In this document: piece by piece, positions 1 to 11,871 of the stretch
Layout of the letters: each line of letters opens with the position of its first letter
Position numbering within the stretch: the first letter of the stretch is position 1
Source: Hansfordia pulvinata
Taxonomy: Eukaryota > Ascomycota > Sordariomycetes > Xylariales
Direction of reading: 5' to 3'
DNA: 64,000 nt
Assembly (NCBI GenBank): GCA_006538405.1
Contig: BJKQ01000021.1
Span: forward strand, 186,001-250,000
Notes under the pieces: model-generated
Database searches by the model: none
The model's input: only the letters and a program-made list of their open reading frames with translations
Told to the model about the DNA's origin: nothing
Translations under genes and position numbers: made by a program

Positions 1-3000
1 TACGTGCGGCTCGGGCTGGCCTCGATTGCAGGGTGCCCACGACGCGCCCAGCGAGACAATAACACCAGGCCAGTTTGAGTTGCTTCTGGGTTTGTAGCGT
101 AGCCCTCAGATCACGTCTGTCACAAATGATGAGCCAGATCCTCTATCAGGTAGCACTGCAGTCTTTCAGTCTGATTCTATTTGTAGAAGAGACAAGCAAT
201 TCTATGTGTGAGGCCAGCACGTTGATGCTGGCCCTTGCCTGGTTATGTGTCATGCTCGCCCGACCGCGAGGGTATCTCCCAGACTGCCGTCCTTTTGGTC
301 GGTTATAATTTTGGACAGCTTCGATTTGCAGACACGTATTCCTATCCCGAAGAACCTCACGCTTTCCTTGCCAAACTATAAGGGTGGGTGGCTTTCTTGA
401 GCGGTGACCTTTCAGGAATCCATCACCCGATGAGCCCAGTCGTCGCTACACTCACCGGGCTCCGCATCAGTCGGAGTGCCCGGCCAGGGCATTGACCGGT
501 GACTGCAAGGGCAGTAACAGAGATTCTGCCGCATTAGCCACTGAATGTGCACTAAGATGTTGTCTTTTGCTTCACCTCCGCAGCCACTGCAAAGAGACAA
601 ATTGGCATTGACGGGGTGGGCTGGACATCATTGGCGGACTCGGATTCAGCACTCCATGATTGACACCCGTGATTTCTCACCGGTAAAACGCATGAAGCCT
701 ACAGCAGGGTGGCCCGAAGTGTGTCCTGCTTTGATCTCTGGGAATGTTCAAGACCAGTAGTAAGACGCGGACGCACGCGTGCTCGCCAAGGCTGGAGAGT
801 GTCACCTATGTTGCAATCTGCGGCCAAGGCAGGTCCCAACCACACTCAGACTACGGGGACAGACGATAGAGTGATACTTTCCTCGACTAAGTATCGCGAC
901 TGATGGAGAGAGCTGGGCGTCGCATGTTGTTAGAACCACGATGGGCAGGGGGCTGGAGCTTCGCATTATGGTGGCTATATGATCGCTGTCGAGTATCGCT
1001 CCAAGAGTCAGGACTGTTTGAGCCCTTGAGAGAATTGGGCATGCTCGTGTGTTCACGTTGAGCATGCGAAAAAGCTGATTACTGTGAGCAGTTCGGGATG
1101 GAGGGTTCTCGGGTTGTGAGGCAGGAAAGAAAAATGTCCTCAGGTTATTCTTCGAGGATCATTGGAGACTCGTTGCCCTCCAGCCCCTATGATGATGGTG
1201 ATCTCGTCTATATCCCACGCTCGCAGTCCGCACGGCGGCCGACGCGCGTCCGAGCACGCATGTGGTGGGCTGCAATAAGCGAGTTAAGCGGAGCAGACGA
1301 CGTGCTCTAATATTACATAATCCGTCGTCAGCCTTTGGGCGGAAGTGCCGGAGCTGGGGATGCGTGCAATGGCCCCGGAGCATGCACGGCTAATCCGTTC
1401 GTGGCCGGCCTGAATCCTTCTGCGCCATCCTCCGCGTCAAGGTCGACGCAATCGCCATTCCCGCAGTCCCCTGTGGCATTTCCCTGCGGCCCTCGCAGAG
1501 GAATGCCTGAGATTAGAATGCTGACTTTGCTGACGCTTGACAGGCGTCCCTGGCGCCCTCCGGGACCGAGCCAGGGTCGTCTTGGCTCCCCCCTTCACGT
1601 GGCATTCAGCTTGGCGTCCGGCTGGGGCTGGAGCTGACAACGGGATCAGATGAATGCGACCAAAAAACGCAGTCCCATCCCCGTTCTGTGCTGCTATCTC
1701 GGGATCACACCGTGCAGTCTACTGTCAGCCATTTCTGGGAGCAGGGTTCGGCTGCCTGGGCTCTGTAGACATGCGCGTGATTCAGTCCTTGGTTGCAGGT
1801 GCTCCAATGGTCTCAAGTCGGGAAGCACCCTTGTGGTTAGTGCTCGGCATCTGATGGGGCCTGTGAGCTGCACCTCGCAAGACCATCCTCGTGGGATCAC
1901 CGATCGTCACTCATCAAAGCCTGAGGTTAAGGCTTGGGCAAGTGGCACACGAGGCAGCACGCCTACTCGTACTGTTGGGCGCAGGGCGAAAGAGGGGCTC
2001 TCATCAAGGACCCCGAAGAGCCCGCACAGCGCACTTGCACACTTGCCGATATCTGCGTTCCTCCCTCGCTTACATGATTTCCGGCCCCCGGCCTGGCAAG
2101 CCATGAGGACAGGGAATGATGCCCCTATTGCGCATGCACGTTTTCGTACGCGTGCATGCTTGCTGGGGCGTGCAGGCCCCGGTTCACGCACCAAAGAGAG
2201 ACCCCGTAGCCGTTGTGCTGACGAAGGAGGGAGCCTGCTCTGGGTTAGGCAGGCATCAAGAAACACCTCCCTCCCCGCTAGCTCGAAGTCCTTTTCCGGC
2301 GCTTGGATAGGCTCTTCCGGACTGGAAAGGTAGCCAGTGGCTACCTCAGACTCAACTACACATACTACACAGTCTCTCGAGTCCCGCCGTGGCTCGCGGG
2401 GAGGAGGCCCCTGCCGTGGCCGGCTATCTCGCTCGGCAGAGGGAGGTGGCGACAGTGGCAAGCCAGACGCTTAGGGGGCCGATGAAACCGTTGCCACCCA
2501 GATCGCACCAACTTGTTGATCCTGAAGCCTGAGCTTGGCCTACCTACGGATACTCGTACACGGCCAGGCGCCTGCAGGGGCTGATGTCAAGGCCCATCTC
2601 GGCCTTCTTCCTTCTGTGCGTCACGAAGGGCACCCATGGCGGCGCGACTGCAACCCCAGAAAGCGCATGCCTTGCTTCCAGGTGCATCGACGGGCTAACT
2701 AGCTGGCGTGAACAATGGCCCTGCCTCGACGTGGCAGAGTTGGAGATCCCCAGGGCGCCGCCGCCAAAAATAGACGGAAATGAGTTTACCCCAAGATGTG
2801 CGCCCGGGAGAGCCGTCAGAAGAATGGAAATAGAAACTTGATCGGACGAGCAGCAGCCAGGGACAATTCGAGTAGTCACGGTAGTCTATCGCTCATTTCC
2901 GCGGTGGTGGTCCGCAGACCAGACTACTCGTGCTCGCACGGCGCCGTCGGACGCCGCCGCACCCGGGGTTGGATCCATGGTCCAGCATTGGGCCGGGTTT

Positions 3001-5427
3001 TGCGGGTGAGCGTGGCCGCGTACAGCCATGCGGGCAAGCCATGCGGGCACCGCAGCCGCAACGGCTCCGCGGGCTCTCGCGGCGGCGGTGACTGTGACGG
3101 TAACGGTGACGGCGACGACGGGGGCAGCCCCCATCTGTCGATAGATCCGGGGTTCATTAGCTTGCTTCCCTCTGGTCCCAAGAACTGCGGGACAGGCCCA
3201 TCTGCCGGGAACCACCCGTGAAGGATGCCCACTATGTAATAAGGCCCAGTTAGCGCCAGCCAACCCCGGCGGGCTTTCCTCGACCTGGCATGGTCGCAGA
3301 GCTCCGTCGATGCTGCTGTCTGTCGCTGCCGGTATGGAACTACGGGAAACAGACAGAGCCGGCCGCTCTCGCAGGAACACGGCCCATTTCTGCCCTGCCC
3401 ATCCTGGCCGGCCGCGGGCAGGGGGCCTCATTCCGGGTGCAAGCAAGACTTGGAGGCCGCGTATTCCCTCTCGGCCTTTGGTCAGAGGCCCACGCGAGAG
3501 CCGGCCATACACTACCGCAAAGGCTCAAGCCTCACATCCTCCAGCCTCGCCGGGTACGGAGTAAATCCAGGTGGTGACGATGGCAGAGTCGTTGGTGCCG
3601 CCTACAGGTAAGTGGCTACCTAGCTGGCTACCTACCTACCACCTAGCTACTCGTACCTATGAAGCTGGGGCTGTCATCCTGGCTGCCCCTGTCACTGCTG
3701 GCCCAGACTCGGGTCTCTCTCCCAAGTCAACAACCATCATCAGTTTATTAGGAGGCAGCTAGTTTGCTGAATGCGGGGGCGCAGGAGCCAAACAACCAGG
3801 GGGGGATGGCTTGCTTCACGAATCACGATAGCATGAGCGCGGGTTTCCTTCTCGTGTTTGACCATTGTTGTTTTGTTTCCCCTTCTTTCGCCTGTTCGCC
3901 AGGGCAAGAGGCGGAGGAGGATGCGGCGATCGCCGTCGAGAGGGCGGACCTGGTTAGCAGTGTGCGGTCGTTGAAACGAATTCCTGGGTGGATCCTGAAC
4001 CGGGGGGGGGGGGCCTTGCACAGGCACGGCATCCACGACGACAGGCACACAGGCCCAGCAGGGACAGGCACACAGGCAGGCACACAGGCAGGCTCGAAAA
4101 GGCTCGAACAGGGACGACAGACAAGACAGGGGCCGCCCCCACAACCACACGGTAGGTACGAGTATGATGGGATGGCTTGGCATCCGATCGACAGGTTGAC
4201 ATGCTGGTTCTGTAAGCAGCTATTCCTGCGGACAACGGAGCACCCGCAAGAGTACTCGTAGGTGAATAGAGCCCGTCACGTCAACCCGACTATTCCACGC
4301 GTTACGCCCACGCGGGTCACCGGCCTCGCAGCACCAACCAGGCCGACGGGGCACGAGTGCTAGCATCAGCGATTCGCCGGCGGCGTCACTAGCGCCCGCT
4401 CTTTCTGGCAGCGTCACGGCAGATCCCTCGCGATACTCTCTGTCTCTCTCTCCCCCTCTGTCAACTCGGCCGTGTGGGCCTCCCGCTGGATCCTATTCGG
4501 CTCCTCGACGCCAGCAACAACGCAACAGGAGGCCCTCGCTCGTGGCCCTCACGCACGCTACTCGCCCGAACCTGCACCTGCCAGGGCCTGCAAACGTGTA
4601 GATGGGTCAGGGGAGCCGCGTCTTTGCCACCATTGCTCGTGTCCGCCCGACGAGCAGTTTCATGTGGCGTTTCCCCCGTCATAGTGCCTCAGAGCTATCC
4701 TTCACGGCTGACATGACGTCCAGCCGGGAGCTCCAACTGGCCTGGCCTCCTCCCGATCCCAGCGGAGGTGAATCACGTACCACAACACAACGCCCGGGAC
4801 GGAGCAAAGGCTCACTACCCGTAGGTACCTACACTGGCAGAAGACGTTGCCCCGCAGCCAGCACAATACTCTTACCACCCGCAGAGTCCGTGGAGTGGGG
4901 AATATCGAGAGCCAAGAATAGAAAACAACAGAACAAAAAAAACAGGGGCGGGAGAGAAAGGGACAGGGCCAAAGACCGCGGCAAAGCCAGTGTGAGGTGA
5001 GCCCGCACTTTGCCAACGCGTGGTAGCCGCCCGTCAGCCAGGCCGCGCGCGACTCGTCCAACCAGGTGAATCCTCGCAACAACCCGGGCTGCCCGTTAAG
5101 CGCCGCAGCTCTCTCGACGGCCGACGCCCGCCCAGGCACGCCGCCATGCAAGGTACAGGTCCGGCCGGCAGGGATCTGCAGTGGGCCGGCCATGGCTGGG
5201 AAAGAAAGGTTTCGCGATAGGGCCCGCAGGGATTCTGCTGGTCTGCATCAGAGCCGCATACGAGCAGGCTAAGGCTTCCTTCGATTCACGACACCGGCGG
5301 CAGAGGTCCACAGGCCATGGACGACAAGCTCTCAAGGCGCTTCCTACACGCCGCCGATCTCTGGCTCGACGGGACCCGGGGGCGTTCTTGCGTGTGAGGG
5401 CTCCGGCGTCCAGCAACAGAATCTGGA
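1..5427. other. gene-poor 5' spacer, no recognised gene
   Basis: No reading frame in this stretch resembles a known family or shows the third-position C bias of the genes further on. Many overlapping frames on both strands are what GC-rich noncoding DNA gives. It holds a G12 tract (4002-4013), a degenerate ACAGGCACAC-type minisatellite (about 4019-4098), and copies of the dispersed TACTCGTA/TACGAGTA motif near 1964, 2551, 3648, 4156 and 4250. TACCTACC-like runs lie around 3600-3660. Confidence 0.5.
4019..4098. repeat. degenerate CAGGCACA minisatellite
   Basis: Repeated units of the type GGCACACAGGC follow one another with small changes over about 80 bp, directly after a G12 homopolymer. A similar CAGGCACA-rich stretch occurs at about 38744-38800. 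Nothing suggests that it is coding. Confidence 0.6.
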
Positions 5428-5434
5428 TATATAA
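5428..5434 (+). promoter_or_regulatory. TATA box of the repeat-protein gene
   Basis: TATATAA lies 269-275 bp upstream of the ATG at 5703. It is followed by a strongly CT-rich leader with a (CAC)9 run (5484-5510) and TCTATCTATCTCTCTCTC. A TATA box plus a pyrimidine-rich leader is typical of highly expressed mould genes, so strong transcription of the downstream gene is inferred. Confidence 0.6.
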
Positions 5435-5483
5435 CTGAGGTTGATATCTCTCTTCAGACTCTCTTTTTCCTCACCTCCATCAT

Positions 5484-5510
5484 CACCACCACCACCACCA
5501 CCACCACCAC
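5484..5510 (+). repeat. (CAC)9 microsatellite in the 5' leader
   Basis: A trinucleotide CAC run sits between the TATA box and the start codon of the repeat-protein gene. It is probably transcribed as part of the 5' UTR. Confidence 0.7.
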
Positions 5511-5702
5511 AACACTAATTCACTCTGGGAGCTGGTTTCCCTTTGCACGAATCTCTTTTACGATCTTTCTAGCTTACGCATCTATCTATCTCTCTCTCTC
5601 TATCCATCACTCGTCTCAGTCTTTTGACGTCGATCTTTCACAAAACCCCCAAAAACCAAGCAATTATTCGCCAAGGCAACTTTTTTTTAATAATCCATCA
5701 CC

Positions 5703-7498
5703 ATGAAGACCTCCACCTCCGTCCTGTCCGCCATCGTCGGCCTCTACCTGACTAGCGCCTACGGCCTGCCCGCCGCTGAGATCCAGAACCTCCGCCGCGA
5801 CGCCGGCGCCGCCGAGCTCGACAATGTCGCCCGCGCCGTCGTCGACCAGATGATCCCCGAGAAGAGCAAGCGCACCTACTCCGAGGGCGGCTCGACCGGC
5901 TCCCCCAGCACCGGCTCTCCCAGCACCGGCTCCCCTAGCACCGGCTCTCCTTCCACCGGCTCGCCTTCCACCGGTGGCTCTTCTGGCGGTTACGCTACCA
6001 GCGGCGGTAGCGGCGGCATGCCCGAGATCCCCAGCGGCATTCCCATCTCGCCCAGCTCTGGCGGCGCGATTCCCAGCGGCGGCAGCTCTGGCGGCTCTTC
6101 CGGTGGCTCTTCTGGCGGTTACGCTACTTCTGGCGGCAGCTCCGGCGGCTCTTCCGGCGGCCACTCCGGCGGCTCTTCTGGCGGCCACTCTGGCGGCTCT
6201 TCTGGCGGCCACTCTGGCGGCTACTCCGAGGGCGGTCACTCTGGTGGCCACGGCGGCGGCTCTTCTGGTGGCCACGGCGGCTACGCTGAGGGCAAGGAGG
6301 TCAAGGCTGCTGTTGCTGGCGGCGGTGGCCACGGCGGCGGCCACTCTGGCGGCCACTCTGGCGGCCACTCTGGTGGCTCTTCTGGCGGCCACTCTGGCGG
6401 CTCTTCCGGCGGTTACGCTACTTCCGGCGGCCACTCTGGTGGCAGCTCCGGCGGCCACTCTGGTGGCAGCTCCGGCGGCCACTCTGGTGGCAGCTCCGGT
6501 GGCAGCTCCGGTGGCAGCTCTGGCGGCAGCTCTGGCGGCTACGCCACTTCCGGCTCTCCCTCCTCCGGCTCTCCCTCCTCCGGCGGTTCTTCCGGCGGCT
6601 CTTCTGGCGGCTCTTCTGGCGGTTCGTCCGGTGGCTCCTCTGGTGGTTCTTCTTACCCCGAGGCTAAGCGTTCTCCCACCTACGAGACCGGCAGCGGTGA
6701 CCACGGCTCTGGCGACCACGGCTCCGGCGACCACGGGTCCGGTGACCACGGCTCTGGATCCAGCGGCTACCAGGAGGGCAACACCCCCCGGCTGACACTC
6801 CCCCGGCCAACACCACTCCTGTAGAGGCCACCACTGCCACCTCGTCGACTTCGACCCCCCCTACTGAGACGCCCACCACTCCTGCTGGTGGTTACCCTGT
6901 TGGTGGCGGTGCTCCCCCTGCCGGCCCCACGACCACCACCGCTGGGTCTCCTGCCCCTACCGGCGGCTACCCTGGCGGCCCCAGCCCTACCACCGACAAG
7001 AAGCCTGCTGCCACCACTGACGCCGGCACTCCCTCTGGCTCGTACCCCGAGAAGCGTTCTCCCACCTACGAGACCGGCAGCGGCGACCACGGCTCCGGCG
7101 CCCACGGCTCCGGCGACCACGGCTCTGGCTCTGGTGACCACGGCTCTGGCTCTGGTGACCACGGCTCTGGCTACCAGGAGGGCAACACCCCCCCGGCCAA
7201 CACCACTCCCGTTGAGGCCACCACTGCCACTCCCACTACCACCTCGACCTCGTCGACTTCGACTCCCCCTGCTGAGACGCCCACCACTCCTGCTGGTGGT
7301 TACCCTGTCGGTGGCGGTGCTCCCCCCGCCGGCTCCAGCCCCACGACCACCACCGCTGGTGCTCCTGCCCCTACCGGCGGCTACCCTGGCGGCCCCAGCC
7401 CTACCACCGACAAGAAGCCCGCTGCTACCACTGACGCCGGCACTCCCCAGGGCTCTTACCCCGAGAAGCGTGGTTTCCGCACCGTCGTCCGCGCTTAA
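5703..7498 (+). CDS. secreted Gly/Ser/His-rich repeat protein with Kex2-type sites (frame broken once)
   Basis: The start ATG has context CACCATGA. A hydrophobic signal peptide (about residues 1-21) leads into a short acidic propeptide ending at K56-R57. A long low-complexity part follows, built from STGSP, SGGSSGG, SGGHSGG and DHGSG units. KR sites recur at 322-323, 451-452 and 589-590 (numbering with the frame repaired). They bound two imperfect modules of 129 and 138 residues (324-452 and 453-590), each starting SPTYETGSGDHGSG and ending in YPEKR. The last eight residues, GFRTVVRA, follow the final KR. The frame breaks at the C6 run 6784-6789 and runs to a stop at 6822-6824, but an open frame of more than 220 codons continues out of frame to 7498. 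The second module has C7 at the matching place. One added C gives 598 residues. Secretion and Kex2-like cleavage are inferred. The function is unknown: a wall or matrix protein, or a peptide precursor, are both possible. Confidence 0.8.
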
Positions 7499-9176
7499 GC
7501 AAAGGCGAGCGTCGAGAGCCCCCCTTGTTTGGTGCTCAGTCTCGGGCAATCTTTTGTGCACCTGACGAAAGATTCTTCCCTCCCCTCGAGTCCCCTCCCT
7601 CCCCCTGGCGACAAGGCTTCCCCCCGGCTGTCCGAGTGTTGTGGTGGCATTCCTCAGCTTGTGGGGTCAGCCATTGTTCAAAAAAAGTTGGCCAACCCCC
7701 TCCCTTGCGCGAAACTTGAGAGCCTCACCTTTTGATGGAGTGTCAGGCTCTCATCCCGTACCCTTCTTGAAACTCGACTGTCCCGCCTGCCGCCGGGACC
7801 TCTCCGCAATGGCCCGAAGGCCACGGAGAGGTGGCCCGACGACAGCGCAAGGGCACTGTATTAATTAAAACCCCCCCATTTTCTTTCTACTTTTTTTTTT
7901 CTTCTTCTCTTTTTCAACTTAATATTTCCTCACTTGTTTATACACGGCATGGTGGAAAACTGGTTGGTTCGCCGGAGTTCCTCGGGCTCGGGCTACTGGC
8001 ATTATTCTTGGTGGTGGACACACAAAAACCTCTCGATGACTCCCTATGGTCTTTTTTCGCTGTGCGAAAAACACGAAAGGGTGCCTCCGCGCATGGGATC
8101 CTAATTAGTATTACATATCTCAATCATGACACTCCTTTGGTCCCATGAAAAACTGATAGCCTTTTTTCTTCTCGTTCTCTGACTGTGATGCGGCATGTCC
8201 TTGAGTCCTTTCTGCTGCCTGTGACTGTGGTCGTTCAAGATTATTAGTCATACACTTCGCTTCTCAACGGTTGCGTCTTCGCAGGAGCCGAGGCCCCTCC
8301 GGGACCCGCCCTGATTGCGATCGACTACGCGTACAGCTCAAAGCCCGAGGACGGCCTTGTGGCTGTCAGTGAGAATTCGGATTGCCTGTCCCGGGCTACG
8401 AGGACTCTCGCCTTTTGCGGCAGGTGGGGTGGGTGACGGGCGCAAGGAATCGAGTCGCGGGAGGGAGGGGGGGGGGGAGTACTTAGGTACCCAACCTTTG
8501 GTAAGCAGGATCGGGTCAAGGGGGGATCTGACGCGCTCTGGCAGCCGCAGGATCGCGCTGGTGGGACGCGGGAGCGCGTCAGCCATGTTTGCGGTGCAAT
8601 CCCCCCCTTCTCGCCCCGTGGTTGTCTCTCTCGGTCGTGTGCGCGGCCCGACGTCACGAGCAGTGGGCGGTCTGCGGTCTGCGACATTGCGCCCTGATCC
8701 GCCTGCAAAGCTCGTTTGACCTCCGTGGCGATGGCCAAGAGGATCGCGCCAGGTAATGAAGTCCATATATGACGTAGGTACCGTAGGTACGCGTACGTCC
8801 GAGTACGCGTGCGGCCCCCCGACCCCTGCTGGACAACCGTCCCCGCCATTCCCGACACCATGGATTTGCACGCCTTATCAGGCTTTGTGTACGCGCTCGA
8901 CGTTAGAACAGTCCCGCGGGGGGCGTTGTTAGCAGAATGGCATCTCGTACGGGCAGTCAACGTTGGCTCTGAGCTGTTTGAGGAGGTGATACGTAAGGTG
9001 GGTAGGTAGGTAGGTAAGGAATCTATTCCGACGAGGCCTGAAAACCGTCCAGAAATCCGCAATCTATCCAACAAAGCAAGCTAGCGAGAGCTCAAAAAGA
9101 CCATGTATCAAACAGAGATCATAATAAAAATCACGAGGACATTGGGCAGAAGAAAAGAAAAGATGGCCACACTGAA
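7499..9176. other. spacer between convergent genes
   Basis: This is the 3' flank of the repeat-protein gene (T-rich stretches around 7890-7930) and of the sulfate permease, which converge here. It includes a G11 tract (8467-8477) and TAGGTA runs at about 8775-8795 and 9000-9020. No recognised gene. Confidence 0.5.
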
Positions 9177-11871
9177 TCACCCCGCCTTGCCGCCCGAGTA
9201 CGCCCGCCCCTCAATGTTGGCAATGGCTGCCTCAACCGCGGCGGCGACGTCGACGTGGAAGTACGGCCGGTTGGCGCCGTGCAGCGTGGCGACGCGGCCG
9301 CCTCCGTGCGCCGCGGCCGCGGGCGCGTCCGCCGCCGCCCCGTCAGCCCGCGGGCCGCTGCCGCTGCCGCTGCTCTCGCCGTCGGCTTCGACGTCCTTGC
9401 CGCTGACGCGCAGCGCGTCGTGCTTGGTCCTACCCGCATCGCCGCCGCCACCGTCGACGGTGGTGCGCGCCACGCTAAAGATGGGCCTCCACCCGCTCCC
9501 ACCCTCGCCGGTGGCGCTAGCGGTGGCGGCGGCGGCGGTCGGGTAGCCGAAGCCGGCGGACGCCAGGGCGCGGCGGACCCAGCGCTTGGAGACGTTGGCG
9601 CAGTGCCACTCGACGGGGTCCGGGTCGGCGTGGCGGTCGAGCTGGTTGCGCGTGTCGACGAGGGCTTGGATGGCCGTCACGTCGGTGCCGCCCACGGTGG
9701 CGCAGTCGAGCACGACGGCGCGCAGGAAGGGCCTGTCGTCCGTCGTGGGGGCCGGCTTGCCGCGGCGCGGGCCGGGGCGGTTCCAGGGGCGGTCCTGTTG
9801 GTGTTTGCTTTTTGTCAGTTCTCTGGACATTTATAAGGGGGGAGGGGGCGGTGGGATTGAGATAGAAAAAAGGGGCGACTCCTGAAATCGCAAGAGGAAA
9901 AGATGGGGGAGTGGACTTACACCCAGCCGCGTGTGGTTCTCGAGCACCGTCCGGCGCGTCTCGCGCTGGACCACCTCGGTCAGGATGTCCATGTACCGGC
10001 CCGCGTTGAGGTAGTTGAAGCCCTCGGTGAAGCGGAAGACAAAGACGCCCGGGTACGGCGAGCGCACGTCGACGTCCGGGTTGGAGCCGTCGGAGCGGTC
10101 GAGGGGCACGTAGGCGTCGCGGGAGGACGCGCCGTTTCCGCCGCCGCTTCCGCCGCCGTCGTCGTCCGAGTCCCGGCTCACGCGCCGCACCCGGACGGCA
10201 CCCAGCAGGGCGCCGCGGGACTTGGCGATGCGGACGAGCAGGACGGCGGCGGCGGCGCAGACGACAAAGTAGATGCCCGACTCGAGGTCGGTGAAGACCA
10301 TGATGAGCACGGTGGCGAGGAAGATGAGGACCTCGAGCGGGGAGACCTGCCAGAACCGGTAGACGACGTCGAGCGGGGTGATGAGGTCGCCGACGGCGTG
10401 GATGATGATGCCCGCCAGCGCCGCGTTGGGGATGTAGAAGAACATGGGGCTCAGCACGTAGATGGCCAGCAGCACCAGGCCCGCGGTCCACAGGCCGGCC
10501 AGCGGCGTCCGGACGCCCGCCTTGGACTTGATGGCCGTCCGCGAGAAGGAGCCCGTCGCCGGGTACGCACCCAGGAAGGGCCCGATGACATTGGTGAAGC
10601 CCACGGCGACCAGCTCCTGCGACGGGTCGATGGTGTAGTTGTTGATGCGCCCGAAGTTCTTGGAGATGGAGATGTGCTCGATGATGAGCACGAAGATGGT
10701 CGCGGGGATGTCGGAGGCGAACGCGGAGATGATGTCGGCGTTGATCGTCGGCGCTCCGTGGACTTGGAAGCCTGCAATGCCGTGTGTCAGTTAGTTACGG
10801 TTCTTTGCTCACCTAGGGTACCCGTACCCAGCGACTCGAGACAGAAAAAAGGGGGCAAAGGGGGCTGTCGATTCGTGTCGTCTCAGACATACCACTCGGA
10901 ACAGGCCCCAGAATCGAGACCCTGGCCTTTTTATAGTTGGTGACGCCGCGGTTCATGAGGTAGCTGATCAGGATGTACAGCAGAATGACAAAGGCCATGC
11001 GCAGAGTGGCCAGGAAGAACCACAGCTTCTGCTTCTTGGGCTGCCGCCTGGCCATGTAGTTGCAGAAGAAGCGGATGCCGTAGAGGAAGACCAGACTCGT
11101 CATGCCCAGGGCGGCGTCGAGTCCCGCCGTGGGCAGGTTCCGCAGGGTCTCGATGATGACCTGGTAGGTGGCGGCGCGCGTGTTGACTCCCTTGACGCCC
11201 AGCAGCTTGGGCACCTGGCCGGCGGCAATGTTGACGGCGGCGCCGGTCATGAAGGAGCTGATGCCGACCAGGGGGATGAACTCGCACAGCCAGCCCAGGC
11301 GCACGAGGCCGATGAACAGCAGGACGGCGCCGGTGATGAGGGACAGGGCGCGGGCTATGTCCTCGGGGGCGTACAGATCGCCGTACTCGCCCTGGACGCG
11401 GGCGATGACCTTGCCGACGACGGTGGAGGCGACGGCGACGGTGCCGATGGTGATGTCCTTGGAGGTGGCAAAGGCAAAGTAGAGGATGAAGCCGACAAAG
11501 GAGGTGTAGAGGCCGTACTGGGGCTCGAGCCCGGCCAGCTGGGCGTAGGCCATGCCCTGGGGGATGACGACGAAGCCGACGGTGACGCCGGCGACAAAGT
11601 CGCCAAAGGCCCAGGTCAGGTTGTAGTTGAGGATCCAGCGGTGGAAGGGGAACAGGCTGCCGATGTAGTGGACGACGTCGGCGCGGTCGGGGATGAACTC
11701 GCGGATCGTCTCGGCCGTCGTCGGCTCCTCCTCGTAGTACGGGTCGACATGGCGGACCGACGACGCCGCCGCCTGGACGTACTCCTTGGGCTCGTTGCGC
11801 TCCCGGTAGTCAATGTCGATGCCGACCGCCTTGGCCAGGCCCCGGCCAACCTGGTTGGCAGCGGGCGCCAT
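9177..11871 (-). CDS. SulP/SLC26 family sulfate permease with STAS domain
   Basis: A proton-coupled sulfate importer of the plasma membrane, of the type of Neurospora CYS-14 and yeast SUL1/2. Three exons: 11871-10893, 10771-9921 and 9794-9177. The introns are 121 and 126 bp with GTATGT and GTAAGT donors and CAG acceptors. The product is 815 residues, usual for the fungal family. A soluble N-terminus is followed by the transporter core, with the SLC26 signature PQYGLYTS (about 117-124) and further hydrophobic helices such as SLITGAVLLFIGLV and GIIIHAVGDL. The cytoplasmic C-terminus is a STAS domain (VVLDCATVGGTDVTAIQAL) interrupted by a Gly/Ala/Asp-rich insertion of roughly 80 residues. The frame is intact throughout. 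I saw no clear CYS3-type palindrome upstream. Family assignment is very sure; the substrate is inferred. Confidence 0.93.

Noticed and set aside
1650..2333. 227-codon plus-strand frame in the left spacer
   Set aside because: Rich in Arg, Ser and Pro, with competing frames on both strands and no start context or motif.
5664..6749. 361-codon frame on the minus strand opposite the repeat-protein gene
   Set aside because: An Ala/Arg/Gly-only translation is the complement of GGC/TCT repeats. The plus strand has a signal peptide, a TATA box and a leader.
5703..7498. Direct assignment of the repeat protein as a ustiloxin-type RiPP precursor
   Set aside because: Modules are about 130 residues rather than short cores, and no UstY-like, peptidase or tyrosinase gene lies next to it.
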